Assembly: GCA_030704615.1 (NCBI GenBank)
Contig: CM060733.1
Span: 66,154,001 to 66,218,000, forward strand
Origin: Takakia lepidozioides
Lineage: Eukaryota > Streptophyta > Takakiopsida > Takakiales > Takakiaceae
Reading direction: 5' to 3'
DNA length: 64,000 nucleotides
The notes under the pieces were generated by a model, which worked only from the letters and a program-made list of their open reading frames with translations, did no database searches and had not been told where the DNA came from. Position numbers and translations under genes: made by a program. Shown here piece after piece: positions 53,101 through 64,000 of this stretch; position 1 is the stretch's first letter, and each line of letters begins with the position of its first letter.

Positions 53101-56100
53101 GAGAGAATATCTTTATAGAGGGTCTAGAGATCAAACATTCAATTAGACATCCCTGTCACTCCTGTTGTTGTCCAGCTTCAACAGTTGTACAGTAGAACAG
53201 TAGACCCCACTCAGTAGTCTAATGTCATCAAAAACATCGCCTGTGAAAACATGTGCAAGATTGCCAAGCACAGTAGAACACATGCTAACTCTCTATCACC
53301 CATCCAACTGGCTTCTAACACACATGGTTCAATGGCTACAAATGTATGTTAATGCTGGTGGGACTTCTTTATATGAGCTAGCACGTCATTAATGTTTGAT
53401 TACCTATTGCCAGAACATTCCAGGTCTCACTTACCAGCATCCAGTGCACAAGGTTGTGCCCTCCCTTACCTACCTTCATGACCAACTGCTCAACCTACTA
53501 CAAAGTAAATACTAAGAGACACAGAGACACTGGGCTGACCCCACCATGCCCAACCAGGTCGAGTTGCGATAACACCAGGAGCTCTTTCTTTGTCTGTCAG
53601 CACTAGTAGAATGTAGTACAGACTAGGCTGAAAAACCAAAACTTATCGTTGATGGTCGACACCTCCACAGAGATAGAAGAAGGGATAAGCTCCTTGGGCT
53701 TCCACTAGAATGTATCCGAAAACCACTAGTTGGTGTAAAGCTTAGATAAAAAAAATTAACATACCAATAGTGCTTTTGATGACAGCGCTAGTGTATTTGG
53801 AGTACAGTCCTCTGCCTGTCGCTGGAAGCCGATGGTAGAATCCAGCTGCTCCTGCAAAGAGCTCATCTTCCTTCTGGCGGCCACCATAGCCTGTAGGAAG
53901 ACGTGCTCAACCACAACTGCACAATTTAGTAGTGCATTTGTTTTGTCAGAGATTCACATGGCATAAACATTTCAATTCAATTACAAATTTGCACACCTGC
54001 GTAGCCATTTGAAGCGACTTGGAGGAAAGTATGGCCTCCTTTTGCAATAGCTCAAGAAGCACATCACGACAAGCTAGATCTGCATGCAGCTGCTCCACTT
54101 CTGCTGCGAGCTGTGCTGCATTGTTCAGGGCCTGAAATCGACCATAACCGTAAACCCTTAGAATGCGGTCATGTCCTATACGTGAAATCTTGAATAAGAT
54201 AGTCAAACCTGGAGAAAAAACTGCTGGTGCCCATTAGAAACACAACCTGAAAACTTTATTTCAATGTCTATGGGGAAAATTTAGATAGAAGGAATGACAA
54301 GAAAGCAAGAAAACATCCTCAACAGAATCAAAGTTCCTACAAGGCAAACACAGTAATGCTATGGAGGAATGTACTGCCGAACAATGTTGTACCAAGGACT
54401 TCAGACTCTTCCATAATCTTTTTCACATGCAATATAGCTTACTAATCCACCTTCCTGTCACTTGGTCTTAGCAAATGAGCCAGCAACAACCATAATCAGC
54501 TGGCAAGTGCTAGATGTTGGTTGGAGCTTCAAAATAATGACCTAGTGGTACAGGCCCTTCGTAGGCACCCGATGAGCCAATACACGTACCAGCCAGACAA
54601 GAAGGTGGTAGCTGATGAGATGTTCAGCCATTCAAAGGTGCTAACATAGAAATATATATGACCAACTGCTTAGCAGCCCCCTTCATCCACCTCTGACTAA
54701 GATGTACTGACAGGGAGGTGTCTGTGTCGCAGCGAAACTTGTTTTCTGTCATAATGCAGTTTGGCTGATCTCTAGCCTCAAATAACAGGCCATTCGCTAC
54801 TTGCATCCAGGAAAGGCTTTCTTGATAAAGCCTCTGTCAAAAAGGCTCCTCACAAAGTGCAAGCAATCTTCTAGTTCAAGCAATCTCTGCAACGAAAAGC
54901 TGCAGAAATTTGGCAAGGCTATAATAAGTGGAACAGTATTTGTCAGCAGGGAAAAGTAGATTGGAGATGATTGTGGGGCCTTGGCAAATAGAATTCAGTT
55001 CAAGCTAATTTTGACAGATAGCTAAGATATATATAGTGGTCAAAGCAGAAATGGTTCATGAGGACCATGGGAGTCTTTGGGTCTTTCTGAAACCACCTCA
55101 TCGATAACACTAAATCTCTGAGATTAAGCCTCTGACCTGGGTTTCCACCTCCAACAACAGGGCCTTGCTCTGTCCCTCTCCTTCACTTTCTTCCTGCAAG
55201 CCACAGCATTTATCACCTCAAGAGTGGGTAAATTTGACAGGTGGCTGCCATCATAGAGGAACATCTAAAGTATAACTACAAGGGCCTCAAATGCAATACT
55301 ACATCATGCAAAGATGCTGTTGAGATCTGTGGGATGTGCCAAGCATAGATTGCATGTAACATTCATGGTTCTCTCCATGCACAAGAACCAAGTTGTACCA
55401 GTTAGTTCAAGTCTGATATTTGCGTACCAGCTAAGTCACATCTCTGGTTGTACAGATTACATAATGCAGGGATAAGTCAATTCGTTGAGAGATTCATTGC
55501 AGTCAGAAGGTCACTTCAGGGGTACGGAAGTATCAGTTCTACACTACAATGAAAGATAAGGTACAATTCATGACTGAACTGCAGAGACATCAGCCCGGTA
55601 ACCCTGCAGCCAAGCAGTTAAGACTTGTACAGAGGTAGTACAAAACATATTTTCCAGTAAAGAGAGCTTTCACATAGTACAGAATTAATGCCTCCTAAAG
55701 CTGATATGGAACTTATCATTGGTAGTCATTCAAATCTTCTGACCATCTGGATAACTTAGTCTTCGATCTGTTCACACTGTGCCGTTGTTAGCCCAGATTG
55801 GGCCAAGACAGGGCTGAGCCAAGACTACGGAGTCATAGGATCATGCAATTTGATGCAAACTCTTGTAGTCTAATTTGCACCAAACCCCAACGAAATTCTA
55901 TAAGATCCAAGATAAGAAAGTGTATTCCACAACTTCTGAAAGGCGTACATAATTTGTAAGATGATGTGAACATGGTGCAACATGATGGTCAATATCCTTG
56001 AAACTCACCTATGATGGGTAAGGCTGAAGAGTTGGGTGCCTTGTTCCACATCCACAGTTTGATCCTAGAGCAATAATTGCATGTCAAGTGGAAAGACAAC

Positions 56101-56960
56101 AATGCAGCAGCCAAGGTAAAGGAGACCAGAAACCCACGGAAGGCATGCCCAAAAGCCTATCATGAATTTGAGACACTGATGCTCCCAGCTCCTGCAAGCA
56201 GTTCCAAGTAAAATCATCATCAGAAATGAAGAGTGATGAAACATAACACGCCATTCATTCTCCAACAAATTTGGAGGGAAACTGCGACGCAGGGCTTCTT
56301 ATCTGTGAGAAGACATTGGCATGGTGAAAATCCCATGGGAATAGGATAGGAAAGTAGAGTATTTTAGACAGTTTTAGGATTTTGCTGAGAGTCCTGACCC
56401 AGTGGCTACCAGCTGACACCATCCTCCCCATCTAGTTGGTAGGTCGGATGTTTACCTGTTGGCCCCACCTTTTGAAAAAGAACCCTGCTACCGTGCCCTC
56501 ACCACCGGACTATCTGTTGGAAGCTTGCAGGAAGACTAACATGGTCTTGCAACATAACATCTTGCGATGCAAATTCACCAGTGTAATGACATTATCCCTC
56601 AGAATTGACTCCGATTCAAACATGCCACTTTCTTTGGTTCATTCAATTTCTAAGCTGCGCTACACACACCTCTTGTCGCTTGGCGAGACCATCTTCAAGC
56701 CCATCAAGGGTGTGTGTGACTGCCTCCAGTAATCTGCTTGCCTGCTGATAAGCTCTTGCTGCACGCCTGGTCTCTGCCTGCCCTGCCCACCTTTCTATAT
56801 TTATCTGCTCTTTTTCAGCTTCCTCCTCTGGAGCGGGCTTGGACTCGTTTGTGACATTCTCTGTGGGCTTCACGTATAATCTGCAAAAGCGGAGAAACTC
56901 AACAGGATAAACAACTAGACAGTTTGAACTAGCAGAGACAAAGAAGACAATAAGAAGGCC

Positions 56961-57002
<42 letters not shown>

Positions 57003-57612
57003 CACCCGCAAATGCAGCTGGGAAAGGAATTGCATGGGGCAGGAAATACATGGAAAGTGATTACCCTTGATCGTCAGAGCAAGCCAAATCAACGGGACTG
57101 GAGGCCCGGGCTTGAATAGTACTGGCATCACCGTTTTCTGAAACTCTCGGTCAAACGTAAGGAAAACCAATCAATGCATCCTTCTGTCCATCTCCATCCC
57201 TCCCAGGGTCAACATTTTCAAGATTTTGTATACAATGTCTATAAGTTCATGTGCGTAGATCTTCTCTACAACTTCCATCGCTCTCTTTCTCTCTCTTTCT
57301 CTCTATACATTACCTCTTTGCTATTCAAATGTGTAAGCAAGGCACATGTGTAAGAGAAAAAAGAGTACCGGAGCTACAACGAGAGATTTGAAAAAAGAGC
57401 GATGAAGACTTTCGCCTCTTGTCTGCCGATCCCAGCGAAAGGTGCGTGCTTGTAGCATAGGACAGCTGCCTCGCATACCCATTTGTGTTCCATGCCAAGT
57501 AATCTCTTTGCCAGCAGTGGGAGGTTGGCGTTGCCATGAGCAGCATCGGAGGGCAGACCCTCAGCCAGTCGGCTTGGCAGCATGCTGACCCCGCCCTTGT
57601 ACGCAGCACCAT
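50179..57612 (-). CDS. Coiled-coil protein, 13 exons, probably organelle-targeted
   Basis: Predicted exons, reading leftward: 57612-57369, 57137-57065, 56880-56670, 56191-56138, 55193-55137, 54131-53997, 53890-53765, 52910-52725, 52470-52375, 51383-51228, 51130-51008, 50876-50721 and 50469-50179. All junctions are GT-AG and in phase (total 635 residues). The start ATG at 57,610-57,612 opens MVLRTRAGSACCQADWLRVC, an Arg/Ser/Ala-rich leader with almost no acidic residues over about 80 residues, as in plastid or mitochondrial presequences. The rest is heptad-rich: QTSQVAEAKVRDLLSEIATL, VRSRDALLEEIKNE, MRRYVEELRAELKSKDAKLA. From exon 4 on nearly every exon is phase 0 and starts Ala-Leu/Val/Met, so exons were duplicated. 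The family is unknown; a structural or tethering role is inferred. A missed exon in the 54,132-55,136 intron is possible. Confidence 0.7.
56964..56999. repeat. (GA)n microsatellite
   Basis: About 18 uninterrupted AG dinucleotides in intron 2 of the coiled-coil gene. On the other strand it reads as a Leu-Ser run, which explains an artificial open frame there. Confidence 0.9.
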
Positions 57613-57873
57613 CTCCGCACCAGTACCGACAAGCAGGCCCACCTAAAGTCGAGACACGGAATGGATGATCAGGCCACATTGACATCCATGAGAACGGAAG
57701 TTACGTCGCCAACAACGATATTAACATCCTTGAATGAATGAATGAACGAATGAATGGATAAAAGTAGGTCAGTACAAACAGAGTGCGGGCTCAGCTCTTT
57801 TTGTTGCAGAGCAGAATGTGCAACGCCGTGCCCGATCTTGCCCTCCTTGCCTTTCTCACAGCCCCTGACAGAC
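57613..57873. promoter_or_regulatory. Putative bidirectional promoter between the coiled-coil gene and GUF1
   Basis: Only 261 bp separate the two divergent start codons. It contains a GAATGAATGAATGAACGAAT run at about 57,734-57,753 and no clear TATA box. Divergent housekeeping genes this close usually share a promoter; co-regulation is an inference. Confidence 0.5.
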
Positions 57874-60800
57874 ATGGTGGGGTTTTTTTACCGACGTGCG
57901 AAACGAGCTGCAGAGTTCTTCCACTCTGCCTCCCGGTGTATACCTGCAGAATTGAACTTGGATTCGATCTCTTGGTCTTCCCACGTAATATATGATCGCA
58001 GTAGAAACTATAGGGCATGGGCCTGTTCAGACCGGGAGATCTCAAAAATTTCCAAGTTTTATTTTAACCCCAGACTGACCACCATTTTCTCTTCTGACCA
58101 TGGCATTGGTGGAAAATTTTCGGATGGGTTCGCCCATCCTGCCCCAGTTGGAGTAGGAAATGTCCGGTCATTCTCGGAGTGCAAATCACAGTCGTCGGCA
58201 GCTTCTTTGGAGGCAGCCGCGGCTGCAGAGAAGGAGAGGATAGATGTGACTCAGTATCCTCAATCACTGGTACGAAATTTCTCCATCATTGCGCATGTCG
58301 ATCATGGCAAGTCGACACTGGCCGATCGATTGCTGGAGCTGACCGGCACTATACGCAAAGGCCACGGGCAGCCGCAGTATCTGGACAAACTACAGGTACA
58401 ATTACTGCATTATGTCCTTCAGATACTCTCTAATATGGACGACCAAGGAGGCTGCTCAAAGGTATCCCCACTCGACCGTAACTCCCGTGTCAAATGAAGC
58501 GAAGTTGCGCACAAATTGTCAGGATGCTACTAAACCCTAAACCCTGAACCTGAAACCCTCATTACCACTGCCTTCACTTCGCCACACGGAGATGGAATCA
58601 CTAAAGCCAATCTAGCAACTAAGTTAATCTAGCCATGGGATCAATGCTTTTCTGATTTTGGTATTTTGTTGTTGTGGAGAAGCTTCCATTGGTTGTGGAG
58701 AACCCGTTGTTGACTGTTGGAACTTGAACATGTCCAATTCCAGAACCCGATTATCAGTAGTCAATGATCATTGCCTGGTCTTCACACACAAATGCACCTC
58801 ATGATTTGCTTTCATTTGGCAACTTTGGGCGTAGGTGGAAAGAGAGAGAGGAATCACAGTTAAAGCGCAGACAGCGACCATGATCTATGACTATGTCCCA
58901 GAGGGCAACAACCGAGGATTTGAGGATACAGGAGCAGTGGCTAGAAAGAGGCAGTTTCTCTTAAATTTGATTGACACACCAGGACATGTGGATTTCAGCT
59001 ACGAGGTTTCAAGGTCTCTGGCAGCTTGCCAAGGTGTCCTCCTCCTTGTTGATGCTTCTCAAGGGGTGCAAGCTCAGACGGTGGCCAATTTTTTACTGGC
59101 ATTTGAAGCAGATTTAGCAATCATTCCAGTTATCAACAAGATTGACCAGCCTACCGCCGATCCAGAGGGGGTCAAAACGCAGCTGAAGTCCTTGTTTGAT
59201 TTGGACCCCCAGAAGGTGCTCCTTACGTCCGCCAAAACCGGAGAAGGACTCGGACAAGTGTTGCCTGCAGTGATAGAGCGAATTCCCCACCCAAGAGGCA
59301 TTGCCCAATCGCCCCTCCGGATGCTGCTTCTTGACTCCTATTATGATGAATACAAGGGGGTGATTTGTCATGTGGCAGTGGTGGATGGTATACTAAAGAA
59401 GGGAGACAAGATTGAGTCAGCTGCGAGCAGGCAAAGCTACGAGGTCATGGACGTTGGTATTTTACATCCCGAGCTGACTCCTACAGGGATACTTTTGACA
59501 GGGCAAGTGGGGTAAGTCCAATTCCAATCAGTACAACTAAGTCAGTACTGAGTTTCTGGGAAGACTGGTACAAACTTGAGAATTGCTGTCATCTTTCATC
59601 AGTGAGTTTCCATGGTATGGGAACTCACATGTTGTTAGATGAGTAGGGGAAGTGTCCTGACTGCAATAGTTTGTTACATGAGGGATGCAGGAGATGACGA
59701 CCTTGCTAATATCACCTGGGCATTTCTGGTATGCTCATTGTCTGTGTTGTCCATGTGCACCCTAAGTTACTTAGATTGATGCTTTAGAGAGACTGCTTGA
59801 AACAAAGAGTGCACGGATGGATTTTTGGTTGGCCAGCAGGTATGTAGTTTCTGGCATGCGCACCACCAAGGAAGCATGCATTGGGGACACATTGTACCAC
59901 ACACGCACTGTTGTTGAACCCCTTCCCGGTACCATTCCTTCTATCTTCTCCTGAACTCTTTATATCTTGTCATCTGACCTTAGAGACTGGTTTGTTGTAT
60001 CATGATTTTTTAGTCCTGCATACTAGAAGGCCCTTTTGAATTGATGCTGAAAGTCTAGTTAAAGATGATATGTACAGGGTTCAAATCAGCAAAGCACATG
60101 GTGTTTGCTGGGGTGTATCCAGCTGATGGTTCAGACTATGACGCTCTCTGCCATGCCATTGAGCGATTGACATGCAATGATGCAAGTGTTTCAGTTGCGA
60201 AAGAAAGTAGTGGAGCGTTGGGCATTGGATTCCGGTATGTGGTTATTTTCACAATATTCCACTGAGTCAAAGTCTTCAATGGTTAGTAATAAGATGTAGA
60301 ATTATAGGACTCTGTCATAGTTTCGATGGAAGTAGACAAGTTGGGCATGTGTTACATCTCGACGTGCTTCCATGTGTAGGTGCGGCTTTCTGGGGCTTCT
60401 TCACATGGATGTTTTCCATCAGCGATTGGAGCAGGTAAAAGTGTAGCTTTTAGACCTTAATTAGCCAACTCATGTGCTCTCATTTCATCACTCTAGCCAG
60501 TTGGTGGTTGGTGGTTCAGTTTATTAGAAATATGTGCTAAAGTTTCTGGCTTCCTGTACGCTCACTCCATGACGGATCTCTTCCAAATTATCCATCTGAC
60601 CATGCATTCTACCGGTGCTGGTTTGGCCAGGAATATGGAGCTCAAGTGATTACAACCACCCCAACTGTGCCCTATGTCGTTGAATATGCAGACGGAAGGT
60701 AATCGTGGACTTCTCAGTTGGTTTGTGGTTATCTCATATGATACTTGTTCAGGGATACCGGCCCTCTACGTTGGACATCCATCCATCATAGTAATTTGAT

Positions 60801-63800
60801 GGAAACGACGACAAATTAGTGATTGTTTTATTGGCCAATCTTGGGTTCTTTGTCCAATTCAGGGTTGTGACATCATGGGATAGTTTTACAGTCCAGGAGC
60901 CAGAGTAAGTTGCTCTTAAGTCCTAAGTGGAGGGAGCAGGGGTAAAATATTGGCATGGATGGAGGATGACATCATGCCATGTCAGCTGCATACTGTGTTG
61001 TCCATGTGAAACGTTGAACAGAGGCCTGTATGTGTGTCATAAGCTGTGCACTATCTGCAGGTAGTCCCATTCATCCCAGATGAAGCAACCCTTGCAAGAG
61101 CTTCTAGAATCCACGTCAGCTCTACTTTAAACTACACAAAGGTCGATAAGATTGGTAATGAATGCCCAAAACCCATTCCTGTGTCACCTGAACCATGCTT
61201 ATGTAATCAATTAGTGGCCATTAGACTTGTTTTGCCTGTACTCCCTGCTTAATGGAATGAGTAATAGTTATTGTTGCAGATGGCCCAGTCCATGACAAGT
61301 TTGACTGGCAATCGTCTCTTGCAGCAAGGTGGACATTCAGAATCCTGCTGCTTTACCATCAAATCCTGGGAAACGAATTCTCACGTGCTGGGAACCAACA
61401 GTGATGGCCACCATTATCACTCCCAGTGAGTAAGCCCCCTTGCTCCTCTCTATTTTCCCTTGGCTTTTGTTGCAGCCCTTCACTTGCATAACAGATGCTT
61501 TTATAACAGGTAACTGGTAACCACTTGTCCCTCAAGCGGTGGATTATTAAGCCATGCAGACTCAAGCAACTCCTTGTGTTTTGCTCTCAATCCATTGTCA
61601 ATAGTTCAATTCCCAGGTACAATCCTTTTGCATTGGAGGAAGAGCTGTGATGAGCTGCTTGTTGTTTCTCACCTCACATCTGTCTGTTCCATCATGACCC
61701 TGTTAACACAGAGGGGGTCCTTGTGCCGCAGATACGTAGGCAGTTTGATGACTCTTTGCTCTGAGAGGAGGGGCCAGCAAACAGAGTACTCATTTGTTGA
61801 TGGGTAACTTTCCTTTCGTCAACAGCCCATATTTCAGCACTTTGGCTGGTGTTCTCTCTCCCCCCAATTTCTTTCTCACGCCCACACCCATCCACATGTG
61901 CCACATGTGCGGGGTCGGGGTTTTTTTAAGCATTTTTGTGGTTCCCTTCTTGTTGCAGTGTGCCCCATAGACCTTGTAGACCTAATAAAGTTCTTGGTCC
62001 TCTCTAGGAAATTCTCGTTTTGTCTGTTTCTATCTGACCTGGACACACACCCACACACTCTTATGTGCCACATGTGTGACAAGGTAATCACCTGACAGTG
62101 TCGGGGACAGGATACCAGCTGTTGTATCCACACTGTAAATCCCCAGCTCCTGTAATGGTACTGTCGTCAGCTGAGCAGTGCCATGGAATCTTGAGCTGAG
62201 TTCCATAATTGGATGTGCTTAAACCCCACTTCCAGGGGAGGGTAGTGTTCTTTGAGAAGCACAGCCTGAGGGGTATGTCACAGCCCATCAATCCGTATAT
62301 ACGATGCATGCAGTTTCACTGCCAAATCCCTCCAAACCAAATGAAGACAGGTTATGGCTATTAGGCTGGCAAACAGTGAGAAAAACACTGATGTTCTCAA
62401 AGGGAGGTGACTAGAAAATAGCTTATTCCAGCATTTGGGCAGGCGGTCTAATGATTGCATTTTTCAGTGCTATACATTTGGGTGGAAGTAAATGGATTCT
62501 ATGTTTCATCGGTGGGTCCAGACAGCGGGCCATGCTAAAGTACAGACTGCCATTGCGTGAAGTTGTGATTGATTTTTACAATGAGTTAAAGAGCATTACT
62601 TCAGGATATGCCTCATTTGACTACGAAGAAGCAGAGTGAGTTACCTGCTTTTCTCTCTCCTAATGTATGAGGAATTACCTTAAATAAGGGTCTGCATGTC
62701 GAATAGATGTTGCATTTGCCTGCATTAAATGTTGCCTTTTCTTAAGTTTTTGTACATTTTTCATATCTCCAATTGGTCAAAAAATCCCCAATCCATTTAT
62801 GATTGATATAGCTTTGATTTGTTTTTCTTGCCATCCGTTGAATTATATAATTATATCCCGGATTGGTATGCTAGGGTGTGCACTTCAAGGTGCTTAGGGG
62901 AAATTTGTTGCAGGGTAAATGTGCACAACCTTTGAACGATACTAGACTTTCAGTGCTGCTACTCTCAGCACTGATGTTTGTTCCCTGCATGGGGTCTTTT
63001 AATGAAAATTCCCCTGCAGATAAACTGCAGTGCCTGTAAATTCTCACCATGGGCTGAAACTATTTAATCATTAACATCATGGTTGTTCATATGCATATTG
63101 TGTTGCTAGAAGCCCCTTGGCCCCTTGAACATATATCTTCATTTGTTTTTGTAGGTTCTCGCAAAAGGAAAAAATAAAAGACGTTGCCTGAAAGTAGAAG
63201 TTGTGATGCTTGCAGATACCAGTCAGCAGATTTGGTAAAGCTTGATATTCTATTGAATGGGCAAGCTGTGGATGCACTGGCCTCAATTGTACACCGCTCC
63301 AAAGCACAACGTGCTGGCCGTGAACTTTGTGACAAATTGAAGAAAATTTTGGATAGGTACAACCTGGACATAAGTAGCATTGCAGATGCTAGAATCTTGG
63401 TCATTTGCTTATGGCCGTTTTTGAGATCTTTGAACACAGTTGAAAAATGTTATGAGCAGGTTCAATTAGGTTCAATGAGCAGGTTCAGGGGAACCACTTT
63501 GAAATTGTGGGTGAGAGTTGTGCATGGGCATACAGGCAAATGTTTGAAGTGGTGATCCAGGCAGCCCTTGGTACTAAAGTAGTTGCTCGTGAGACGTAAG
63601 TGGCCAACACCTTTTCATTTTATTGCATCTTGCATGTTTTTGTAGGGCAGGTCCACATATAGTTTTCTAAACATTTCCCTGTATTGCCAAAAGCTGGGAC
63701 ATCTCTCTGGTCTGGGCTGTAGTTAGAGTTTCGTCTTGGTAATGTGTATGTTGTTGGCTGTTATGGAAGTCCGATACTGCTACCAGCCAACCAGGAGGTT

Positions 63801-64000
63801 CGACGGGGTCTTGCCTGATAATTGTAAAGCAACGCACTTCCAAGTACATTTGTAAGAGTGAAATTACCATCTCTGGGGTTGATGGGGCAGGCTGTCAGCG
63901 ATGAGGAAGAATGTACTGGCCAAGTGCTATGGGGGGGATGTGAGCCGCAAGAGAAAGCTATTGGAGAAGCAAAAGGAGGGCAAGAAACGGATGAAGCGTG
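57874..64000 (+). CDS. GUF1: Mitochondrial translation elongation factor 4 (GUF1/LepA), partial at 3' end
   Basis: Twelve exons in fully consistent phase: 57874-58395, 58835-59511, 59840-59928, 60078-60234, 60380-60434, 60631-60698, 61325-61429, 61734-61805, 62522-62635, 63216-63356, 63536-63595 and 63891 to the window end (723 codons seen). The GTPase domain shows AHVDHGKST (G1), RERGIT (G2), DTPGH (G3), NKID (G4) and SAK (G5). Then come the domain-2 segment [36 protein letters not shown], and the LepA-specific C-terminal domain ending KKRMKR at the edge; some residues are cut off. The enzyme is a ribosome-dependent GTPase thought to back-translocate stalled mitochondrial ribosomes. The ATG at 57,874 gives an Arg-rich, acid-poor leader ([16 protein letters not shown]), a good mitochondrial presequence. 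No inactivating change is seen. Confidence 0.93.
58529..58546 (+). promoter_or_regulatory. Telobox-like CTAAACCCTAAACCC in GUF1 intron 1
   Basis: Two plant telomere-type units lie in the first intron, about 130 bases after exon 1. Telo-boxes are frequent near the starts of plant translation-related genes, where they act with other promoter elements. A role here is inferred only from position. Confidence 0.4.

Noticed and set aside
56900-57010. Leu-Ser repeat resembling a signal peptide on the - strand
   Set aside because: It is the translation of the (GA)n microsatellite inside an intron.
57754-57873. Upstream in-frame ATG for GUF1 at 57,754
   Set aside because: It would add 40 Cys/Pro-rich residues ahead of a good mitochondrial presequence and would leave only 141 bp to the divergent gene. 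The ATG at 57,874 gives the expected Arg-rich leader.
60863-61160. Extra GUF1 exons at 60,863-60,904 and 61,061-61,155
   Set aside because: Splice-like sites exist, but joining them gives a stop codon. Joining exon 60,631-60,698 directly to 61,325 yields the expected [15 protein letters not shown] in phase.

Overview
This window is nuclear DNA of a land plant, most likely a fern or another seed-free plant. The reasons are spliced genes with GT-AG introns, a plant-type mitochondrial GUF1 gene, PLS-class PPR repeats in the style that is abundant in ferns and lycophytes, OSB-type (PDF motif) fragments, and CACTA and Mutator-like DNA transposons. The organism is an inference; nothing here identifies a species.

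About 1-47,900 is almost entirely mobile-element DNA. Its main theme is a family of large composite elements. Each has a spliced Mutator-like transposase (Cys-rich N-terminus, DDE-like core, C-terminal SWIM zinc finger) on the + strand. Head-to-head with it, on the - strand, lies a multi-exon companion gene, here called FVWD/MTase, whose C-terminus resembles an amino-methyltransferase. Element A covers about 5,300-21,400, with its transposase at 17,511-20,388 and its companion from 17,127 down to 5,313. Element B covers about 31,900-38,200, with its transposase at 34,788-37,787 and its companion from 34,558 down to 31,889. A third companion copy (C, + strand, 23,960-26,027) and a possible fourth (D, - strand, 3,123-4,136) are also present. 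A carries many copies of a 28-bp palindrome (ATTAAGG...CCTTAAT). B and C carry an unrelated palindrome (GGAAATGCGG...CCGCATTTCC). So related proteins are paired with different palindrome families.

Into these elements CACTA transposons have inserted. One is complete (6,995-11,910, matching inverted ends and an ACG target duplication) and sits in the companion gene of A. Two nested left ends (26,028 and 28,402) interrupt copy C. All three are filled with decayed, repeatedly duplicated pieces of PPR and OSB genes. A fourth CACTA-like end lies at 44,296. Other elements include a non-LTR RNase H remnant, an LTR-element primer-binding site, tRNA-like dimers, GATGAA/TTCATC hairpin clusters and a 103-bp foldback. 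Several transposon frames are interrupted by in-frame stops, many explicable as G:C to A:T transitions.

About 50,000-64,000 is genic. A 13-exon gene on the - strand (50,179-57,612) encodes a predicted 635-residue coiled-coil protein with a likely organellar presequence and repeated phase-0 exons. Only about 260 bp away, in the opposite direction, starts the mitochondrial translation GTPase GUF1 (57,874 to the window edge, 12 exons in consistent phase, last residues missing). The two probably share a bidirectional promoter. All exon models come from reading splice sites and phases by eye.
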